This document shows positions 59,495 to 64,000 of a stretch of 64,000 nt of DNA, piece by piece. The DNA lies in the NCBI GenBank assembly GCA_963737425.1, contig CAVTSX010000008.1, forward strand, positions 62,001 to 126,000, in the 5' to 3' direction. Below the pieces are notes generated by a model, which saw only the letters and a program-made list of their open reading frames with translations, made no database searches and was not told where the DNA came from. Origin of the DNA: DASXRA01 sp963737425. Lineage in GTDB: Bacteria; Actinomycetota; Actinomycetes; Mycobacteriales; Jatrophihabitantaceae. The first letter of the stretch is position 1. Each line of letters begins with the position of its first letter. Both the position numbers and the translations under genes were made by a program.

Positions 59495-60012
59495 ACCCGG
59501 GCACTGACACCACTGACCTGCGCGCGGGCGCGCCGCTCAATGACGCGTTGCTGGCCCTGCTCCCGCTGGTCGGCGTGTGGGCGGGAACGGGCGCCGGCGT
59601 GGCAGCCTCGACCGGGGCCGATTTCCGGTTTCGCCAGCACGCCACTTTCGCGCACGATGGCCGGCCATTCCTGGTCTACGAGTCGCGCGCCTGGCTCATC
59701 GATGCCGACGGCAACGACATCCGCCCTGCGTTTCGCGAGTCAGGATTCCTGCGACCAGGTGCCGGACCCGACGACGTCGAGATGGTGACTGCTGCGATCA
59801 CCGGTGTGACCCAGCTGTTCACCGGCACCGCAGGCGACCAGCGGTGGGAACTTGCCACGCTCGCGGTGTCGACCACGCCGACGGCCAAGCCGGTTCGCGG
59901 CGAGCGCCGCCTGTATGCGTTGTCCGGTGCGACGCTCGCATATGCCACCGAGTTGGCCTTGCCCGGTCAGGACTATGCGCCGCACCTGAACGCGACGTTG
60001 CAACGGAAGTGA
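59491..60012 (+). CDS. Nitrobindin-like haem-binding beta-barrel protein
   Basis: A 173-residue protein of the THAP4/nitrobindin family. The GVWAGTGAG start motif and the FRQHATFAHDGRPFLVYESRAWL strands are diagnostic; ESGFLRPG follows. Actinobacterial homologues (Rv0813c/Rv2717c type) bind fatty acids or haem and may handle peroxynitrite. The start is a GTG overlapping the micro-protein stop. Confidence 0.85.
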   Translation: MNPGTDTTDLRAGAPLNDALLALLPLVGVWAGTGAGVAASTGADFRFRQHATFAHDGRPFLVYESRAWLIDADGNDIRPAFRESGFLRPGAGPDDVEMVTAAITGVTQLFTGTAGDQRWELATLAVSTTPTAKPVRGERRLYALSGATLAYATELALPGQDYAPHLNATLQRK

Positions 60013-60028
60013 CGAGGCAGAAGCGCTC

Positions 60029-60094
60029 CTAGGGCCTGTCCCGTGGATCTTCAACCTGCTGCGCGACGGCCAAGATCCACGGGACAGGCCCTAG
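60029..60094. terminator. Perfect 23-bp inverted repeat between convergent genes
   Basis: Two 23-bp arms (60029-60051, starting ctagggcctgtcccg, and 60072-60094) are exact complements with a 20-nt loop. It fills the gap between the nitrobindin-like gene and the minus-strand membrane gene, whose TAG stop is inside the right arm. No U-tract. Confidence 0.7.
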
Positions 60095-61719
60095 TGCTGG
60101 CAACGCTGCGGTGGTTGCAGGCGATGCACCGGGTCGAACCGGCTCGTCACTCGATATTGGCCGGCCGCCGGCAGGGTCAGATTGAGCCAGCCGTTCGCAT
60201 TCGACAGACATGCCCCGACCGCAAGCGTTCCATCCGGATGCTGCACTGCGAGATACGGCGACCACCGCAGCCGCATCTGCACAGCCGCGGCTGCGGTGGC
60301 GGCGATGCTGATCCGGGTGGGTTCGACGCGCAGCACCTGCACTCCCACGGCCAGTGGGGTGGCGTCGGTGACCCGGTAGAGCTTCCAGGACGGGTTCGAC
60401 CAGGCAAGGCGCAAGTAGCCGAGGCCACCGCTCACCAGCTTCGATTCCGCCACTGCCGAGTAGTCCAGCCGGGCCGCCGGAACTGCTACCCAGCCGACCG
60501 CGAGATCGTGCAACCACGCCTGGTAGGTGTCGGCGTTCAGCTGATCTTCGTGATAGAAGATCGGGTCATTGGCGACATCGGCCTGACGATCCCAGCCGCG
60601 CGCAAGGGATGCGCGATTGGCAAGGTAGACCGTGGCGAAATGATTGACCGGGTCGAGCACCTCGACCCGCTCGCCGACAGCGATCGGGCCTGCCTTGGCC
60701 TGCTCATCGGCCAGGGCCACGAGCAGCGGGCGGTAGAACGCCGCCGTGGTCGACGGGTCGCGGGTCGCGGAAAGTTGCTGCACCAGGTCGATCGTCGGCC
60801 AGAGCGCGAGCAGGCCGAGCAGGATAGCGAGTAGGCCTCGGCGCAGCGGTGAGTACGCAACCGCTACCGGGGCAGCGCAGATCCACGCCAGGCGAGTGAC
60901 GTTGTTGCCGATGGCACCGGGGGCCGCGAGAAAGATCGGCAGCGCGAGCATCAGCAGCAGCGCCGAGGCGCGTACCACTCGGGTCGGGCAGCACAGAGCG
61001 ACCCCGACGCAGCACAACGCCGCAGGAATCAGGTCGGTGGCGTGGAAAGGCATCTCGCCCGTGCCGGGGAACAGCAGCGCCATCGAAAGGCCGAGGGCAC
61101 CCAGTAGCACCGCGATGGCCGCGGCGGCCCGGCGGCGGGTCGGATCGGTTGCAAGTACGGCCAGCAGCGCCAGGCCCAGGAACAGACCGGCGAGCGGGCT
61201 TGCGAAATACGCCGCAGCAGCGAGGGGAGCGATGAGCAGCGGCCGCCTTGCCTGCAGCGCAAGCAATGCGCCCGCGCCGAGAGTCACTCCGACAGCGAAC
61301 GTGACCCGGCCGTCGAGCAGATTGGCCATCTCGGCAACGGAGAATGCCACCGCTCCCGCTCGTGGCCGACGCGCGGTCGTGATCAATCGGGCGCTGACGA
61401 CGCCACCGATCACGACGGCGACCACACCCGTCGCCCGAACTCCGAATATCGCCATCGACGACGGAGCGAGCAGGCTGTAGGTCGGCAGCGACAACCCACC
61501 GAACCAGCCGGTCCACCACGACACGTTGCCCGCTGAGCGAACGATGTTGGCGCGCGCGATCTGCGCCGCGAGATCGGGTGCGAGCGGCCGCCATTGCAGG
61601 TAGACCAGCGCGAGGACGCTGCCCACGATGATTGCCCACGCAGCAGGCGAGAGCCGTCCGGCAACGCGCCGAAGCGACTGAACTGCGTTCTCGCCAGCAC
61701 GCACGGCCTGGCCGGTCAT
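60091..61719 (-). CDS. Hypothetical polytopic membrane protein
   Basis: A 542-residue protein with about 10-11 helices in its first 370 residues (for example AWAIIVGSVLALVYLQW, TGVVAVVIGGVVSARL, RGLLAILLGLLALWPTI) and a hydrophilic C-terminal part (from about residue 375, FATVYLANRASLARGWDRQ, ending in a beta-rich domain). The early loop PLAPDLAAQIARANIVRSAGNVSWWTGWFGG is acidic and aromatic like GT-C enzymes, but I cannot assign a family. The ATG at 61719 has gaagg upstream; a GTG four codons earlier is possible. Confidence 0.65.
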   Translation of the reverse strand: MTGQAVRAGENAVQSLRRVAGRLSPAAWAIIVGSVLALVYLQWRPLAPDLAAQIARANIVRSAGNVSWWTGWFGGLSLPTYSLLAPSSMAIFGVRATGVVAVVIGGVVSARLITTARRPRAGAVAFSVAEMANLLDGRVTFAVGVTLGAGALLALQARRPLLIAPLAAAAYFASPLAGLFLGLALLAVLATDPTRRRAAAAIAVLLGALGLSMALLFPGTGEMPFHATDLIPAALCCVGVALCCPTRVVRASALLLMLALPIFLAAPGAIGNNVTRLAWICAAPVAVAYSPLRRGLLAILLGLLALWPTIDLVQQLSATRDPSTTAAFYRPLLVALADEQAKAGPIAVGERVEVLDPVNHFATVYLANRASLARGWDRQADVANDPIFYHEDQLNADTYQAWLHDLAVGWVAVPAARLDYSAVAESKLVSGGLGYLRLAWSNPSWKLYRVTDATPLAVGVQVLRVEPTRISIAATAAAAVQMRLRWSPYLAVQHPDGTLAVGACLSNANGWLNLTLPAAGQYRVTSRFDPVHRLQPPQRCQH

Positions 61720-62038
61720 GTACACCTTCACTGCGAAGTGGACGCGGCACTGCGCTCATCCGCGTGAGCCTGTGGAATTGGACTGAATTGCCTTTGCCGA
61801 GGCTACGCGCCGGGCGGGTGAAGATGGAGATGACCCCGCGTGGGCGTGTTGATCCGCACACAACTGCGCGAACCGCGTGGATGCAAAGAGATATTGCGAA
61901 TGGTGCAGCCCCCGAACCTTGTTCGCACGAGGGCGAGTCGGCTGGACGGGCCGACGGCTCGGGGGCCGGGTAGCTGTCGGGGTACTGCCGCCGCCGAGAC
62001 TCGGCGCTGGATTCCAGCGTCGGACCGACCGTCGGCGC

Positions 62039-62099
62039 GCTGTCTTGCGACAGCTGCATACCTCACGTCCGGGGTGCACGGACCACCTGTCGGTGATCC
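62039..62099 (-). promoter_or_regulatory. Alternative hairpins of the leader RNA
   Basis: After the mini-ORF the RNA can fold GGATCACC (62099-62092) with GGTGGTCC (62087-62080) around GACA, then GTCCG with CGGAC, and finally a 6-bp stem gctgtc/gacagc with a GCAA tetraloop (62054-62039). GGATCACC can instead pair with the identical octamer inside the ribosome site at 62160-62153, so two folds exclude each other. Confidence 0.55.
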
Positions 62100-62109
62100 G
62101 CCTCAGCGG

Positions 62110-62148
62110 CTAGCGGACAGCCACCTCACGTGTCCTAGAAGTACTCAA
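62110..62148 (-). CDS. 12-residue mini-ORF in the leader
   Basis: A TTG-initiated ORF encodes MSTSRTREVAVR and ends in TAG. It lies 10 nt after AGGAGG of the extended ribosome site. A peptide this short is more likely a regulatory ORF than a functional product. Its stop is 10 nt before a GGATCACC that can pair with the ribosome site. Confidence 0.5.
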   Translation of the reverse strand: MSTSRTREVAVR

Positions 62149-62152
62149 CTCT

Positions 62153-62168
62153 GGACCACCTCCTTTCT
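62153..62168 (-). promoter_or_regulatory. Near-perfect 16-nt Shine-Dalgarno
   Basis: The minus strand reads agaaaggaggtggtcc, complementary to the 3' end of 16S rRNA (GGAUCACCUCCUUUCU) over all 16 positions with one G-U pair. Its 3' octamer ggtggtcc occurs again 73 nt downstream. Confidence 0.75.
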
Positions 62169-62179
62169 CGTGTAGAGCA

Positions 62180-62208
62180 ACCGTACGATCCCGGCGGTTG
62201 ATCGGCAA
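62180..62208 (-). promoter_or_regulatory. Promoter of the leader transcript
   Basis: On the minus strand TTGCCG (62208-62203), a 17-nt spacer and TACGGT (62185-62180) make a good sigma-70-type promoter. The expected start site is near 62173, only a few bases ahead of the ribosome site. Confidence 0.6.
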
Positions 62209-62301
62209 CGGATTTCGCCGATGGCGTTTTTGGGCATTCCTCACGCGTCATTCAAGATGCGAACGGAATATTCAGGGGCCGGCGGAGGCCCGCCGGACCG
62301 G

Positions 62302-63138
62302 TCAGAATCCGGCGAGCTTCTGCACAGTGGATACGAGGGCCAGATCACGCGATCGAGCACGGCCGTCGAGTTCAACGACGTCGACGGGTCCGCGCACAGT
62401 ACCGGTCAAGAAGATCGCGTCAGCGGCGTGCAGGTCGTCGATGTGAGCTGCGGTCGAAGCCGTTCGCCAGCCCGACTCAGCCGCGCGCTCGAACAGTAGC
62501 TGTTGGGTCGTGCCGGCGAGGATTCCCGTTTGGCCAAGGGGGATTGTGTGCATCGTGTCGCCGCGCGTCCAGACGACCGACGACGTCGGCCCTTCGAGAA
62601 CCTGGCCGTCCGCGGCGAGGAAGATCACGTCGTCGACGCCGCGCCGCGCGGCCTCGCGCTGCGCCGCCATGTTGATCGCGTAGGACAGGCTCTTGACGCC
62701 GCCGAGCAGCCATGGTGCCTGGGTGAACGCGTCGGAGGCGGTGCCGCGGCTCAGCGTGATCACCCGGATACCGTCGCGGCGCTGTGCCGGATACACCTCT
62801 GCGATCGCAGCGATGGTGATGATTCCGGTCGGCGCATGCCCCGGGCGCCCGCGGCTGAGAAACCATCGCATGGTGGCTTCACCAGGCGCCGTCCATGCGC
62901 GTAACGCTTCAGCGACGAGCGCCTGCCAGGCGCGGTCGTCGAACTCGATCTCGAGAGCCGCCGCCGAGCGCTGCATGCGGGCCAGGTGTGCGTCCAGCTT
63001 GTCGATCTTGCCGTCGACGATGCGGCAACCTTCAAAGCACCCGTCGCCTCGGGTGAAGCCGAGGTCGTCGGCGCCGAGCACCGCGCTCGCCGGGTCAACA
63101 AGGCCGACGCCGAGTACGCCGACCACCTGCACCGTCAT
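62302..63138 (-). CDS. Class IV aminotransferase (aminodeoxychorismate-lyase-like)
   Basis: A 278-residue fold-type IV PLP enzyme. The PLP lysine is in LLGGVKSLSYAINMAAQREA, the cofactor-binding Glu in DGQVLEGPTSSVVW and the phosphate-binding Thr in GILAGTTQQ. This matches PabC or branched-chain/D-amino-acid aminotransferases; the mycobacterial neighbour Rv0812 is of this type. It would make p-aminobenzoate for folate, in keeping with the folate-binding YgfZ next door. Confidence 0.82.
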   Translation of the reverse strand: MTVQVVGVLGVGLVDPASAVLGADDLGFTRGDGCFEGCRIVDGKIDKLDAHLARMQRSAAALEIEFDDRAWQALVAEALRAWTAPGEATMRWFLSRGRPGHAPTGIITIAAIAEVYPAQRRDGIRVITLSRGTASDAFTQAPWLLGGVKSLSYAINMAAQREAARRGVDDVIFLAADGQVLEGPTSSVVWTRGDTMHTIPLGQTGILAGTTQQLLFERAAESGWRTASTAAHIDDLHAADAIFLTGTVRGPVDVVELDGRARSRDLALVSTVQKLAGF

Positions 63139-63194
63139 GCCGCCAGGTTAGCGACGGTAGGTGCTGGAACGCGTGCCGACCTACGATGGACTCG

Positions 63195-63644
63195 ATGCCT
63201 GAGAACACCGATCTCGCCGTGCGGCTGCGCTCGCGTGGCATGCGCATGACCCCGCAGCGCGATCATGTGCTGGCAGCGGTGCGCGAACTCGGTCATGCCA
63301 CGCCGGAACAGATCGGCGAAGCGGTGCCGGGCATCGACATCACGACGGTTTACCGCACGTTGGAACTGCTCGAAAGCATCGGACTTGTCCGGCACACCCA
63401 TCTGGGCCACGGCGCTCCGACGTTCCGCCCGGCTGACGACGATCACGTTCATGTCGTGTGCCACGCATGCGGCCGGGTGGTCGACGCCCCGCATTCATTG
63501 GCCGACGACCTGGCCAAGCGCCTTCGCGACGAGCAGGGCTTTCTGCTCGATCGGTCGCACTTCACCGTGTTCGGGCGGTGCAACGAGTGCGCCTCGGCCG
63601 AAGGCGCGGAGCACGCGGAACAAACCGGCGTCACCGAGCGATAG
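63195..63644 (+). CDS. Fur-family metalloregulator
   Basis: A 149-residue repressor. The DNA-binding half is LRSRGMRMTPQRDHVLAAVRELGHATPEQIGEAV then ITTVYRTLELLESIGL, and the C-terminal half has the metal sites HVHVVCHACGRV and GRCNECAS with two CxxC motifs for structural zinc. It may be Zur- or Fur-like. A TACGAT ends 7 nt before this ATG, suggesting a leaderless message; an ATG three codons upstream overlaps that box. It diverges from the aminotransferase gene by 56 bp. Confidence 0.88.
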   Translation: MPENTDLAVRLRSRGMRMTPQRDHVLAAVRELGHATPEQIGEAVPGIDITTVYRTLELLESIGLVRHTHLGHGAPTFRPADDDHVHVVCHACGRVVDAPHSLADDLAKRLRDEQGFLLDRSHFTVFGRCNECASAEGAEHAEQTGVTER

Positions 63645-63652
63645 GTCTTGAT

Positions 63653-64000
63653 ATGACGGGCGTGCTTACTTCGGAGGGCATCGACGCTGGTGCGCCGATG
63701 CATTACGGCGATCTGCTGGGGGAGCAGCGCACGTTAGCGACCTCCGCCGGCGTGGTCGACCGCTCGAATCGGGGCGTGCTGATCGTCCCGGGCGAGGACC
63801 GGTTGTCCTGGCTGCACACCATCTGCTCGCAGCACGTTTCCGATCTCGCCGATGGCGAGTCGACCGATGCGTTGGTGCTTTCACCGCATGGGCATGTCGA
63901 GCAGCACTGGCAGGTGACCGAACTCGACGGCAAGGTGTGGCTGGACGTCGAGCCGGGCACCGCAACTGACGTTCTCGGCTACCTGCAGAAGATGCAGTTC
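63653..64000 (+). CDS. ygfZ: YgfZ/GcvT-like folate-binding protein, cut by window edge
   Basis: The ORF opens at the ATG 8 bp after the Fur-family gene and runs to the window end in frame (116 codons seen). The N-terminus fits YgfZ: MHYGDLLGEQRTL, GVVDRSNRGVLIVPGEDRLSWLHTICSQHVSDL, ALVLSPHGHVEQHW. YgfZ uses folate to help Fe-S cluster assembly. The diagnostic KGCYxGQE motif would lie beyond the edge. It corresponds to Rv0811c by position. Confidence 0.85.
   Translation, partial: MTGVLTSEGIDAGAPMHYGDLLGEQRTLATSAGVVDRSNRGVLIVPGEDRLSWLHTICSQHVSDLADGESTDALVLSPHGHVEQHWQVTELDGKVWLDVEPGTATDVLGYLQKMQF

Larger units (their letters stand above)
61720..62301. other. Long intergenic region with structured leader
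   Basis: 582 bp between a membrane protein gene and an aminotransferase gene, both on the minus strand. Its right half carries a minus-strand promoter, ribosome site, mini-ORF and hairpins (62039-62208). The left half (61720-62038) has an open but unsupported minus-strand frame from an ATG at 62059. No RNA gene was recognised. Confidence 0.5.

Noticed and set aside
60704..62059. 451-codon minus-strand frame starting MQLSQDSAP
   Set aside because: Most of it overlaps the membrane protein gene in another frame; the non-overlapping 110 codons lose typical codon use after about 50 codons and have no ribosome site at proper spacing.
62150..62170. 16S rRNA 3'-end fragment on the plus strand (ggaccacctcctttct)
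   Set aside because: Only these 16 bases match; no further rRNA sequence is near. On the minus strand it makes sense as a Shine-Dalgarno after a promoter.
1..64000. CRISPR arrays, tRNA and rRNA genes
   Set aside because: No regularly spaced direct repeats of CRISPR type and no convincing tRNA or rRNA sequence were seen on either strand by eye.

Overview
The window is high-GC actinobacterial chromosome. The evidence is a mycothiol synthase gene (mshD), an orphan GlnR-type regulator, a Cys-rich leader peptide ahead of a thiosulfate sulfurtransferase, direct-repeat PHO boxes of the GTTCAC type, and several -10 boxes placed 7-8 nt before a start codon (leaderless mRNAs). From about 48 kb to the right edge the gene content (pstB, mshD, glnR, LmeA-like, sulfurtransferase, sseC, nitrobindin-like, class IV aminotransferase, YgfZ) matches, from memory, the Rv0811c-Rv0820 neighbourhood of mycobacteria. 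I cannot name the genus.

Layout. 0-2.3 kb: a DinB-like gene cut by the left edge, then an IS1182-family insertion sequence. 2.3-7 kb: a stress block with an internally deleted arsR remnant, arsC, a flavoprotein, a DyP peroxidase, a HAD phosphatase and msrA. 7.2-13 kb: an envelope-glycan locus with a sugar aminotransferase, sugar dehydrogenase, polytopic glycosyltransferase, methyltransferase, GtrA and DUF2142 proteins. 13-14 kb: a GntR operon with a frameshifted membrane gene and an operator lying over its own start codon. 14.2-17.5 kb: modABC with a HTH-Mop regulator. 17.5-25.7 kb: a TetR/hydrolase/oxidoreductase unit, small regulators, asparaginase, acyl desaturase, groEL and an IscA-like protein.

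26-31.7 kb: a GAF-PAS-GGDEF-EAL protein, a hemerythrin-like protein, a cluster of short inverted repeats, an AlaX-type editing enzyme and an S9 peptidase. 31.9-35.6 kb: an unusual protease pair, an S41-type serine protease followed by a 39-codon ORF whose stop overlaps the start of a caspase-fold protein with a membrane-spanning C-terminus. 35.6-43.8 kb: homocysteine methyltransferase, a MacB-like ABC/adaptor/lipoprotein operon with a divergent two-component system, and a GMC oxidoreductase. 43.9-47.8 kb: a secreted beta-helix protein and a divergent MFS/LysR pair.

47.9-52.2 kb is the high-affinity phosphate operon pstSCAB, with a PHO box and a hairpin between pstS and pstC. 52.4-64 kb holds an aquaporin, mshD, glnR, a lipid/sulfur block (LmeA-like, Cys leader, sulfurtransferase, SseC, DsrE), a nitrobindin-like protein, membrane proteins, a class IV aminotransferase, a Fur-family regulator and a partial ygfZ.

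The most unusual signals are three. One is a minus-strand leader at about 62.04-62.21 kb: a promoter, a near-perfect 16-nt Shine-Dalgarno, a 12-residue mini-ORF and mutually exclusive pairings of a repeated octamer, which looks like a cis-regulatory switch. The second is the S41/mini-ORF/caspase unit. The third is a set of long, perfect or near-perfect hairpins at gene junctions that lack U-tracts.
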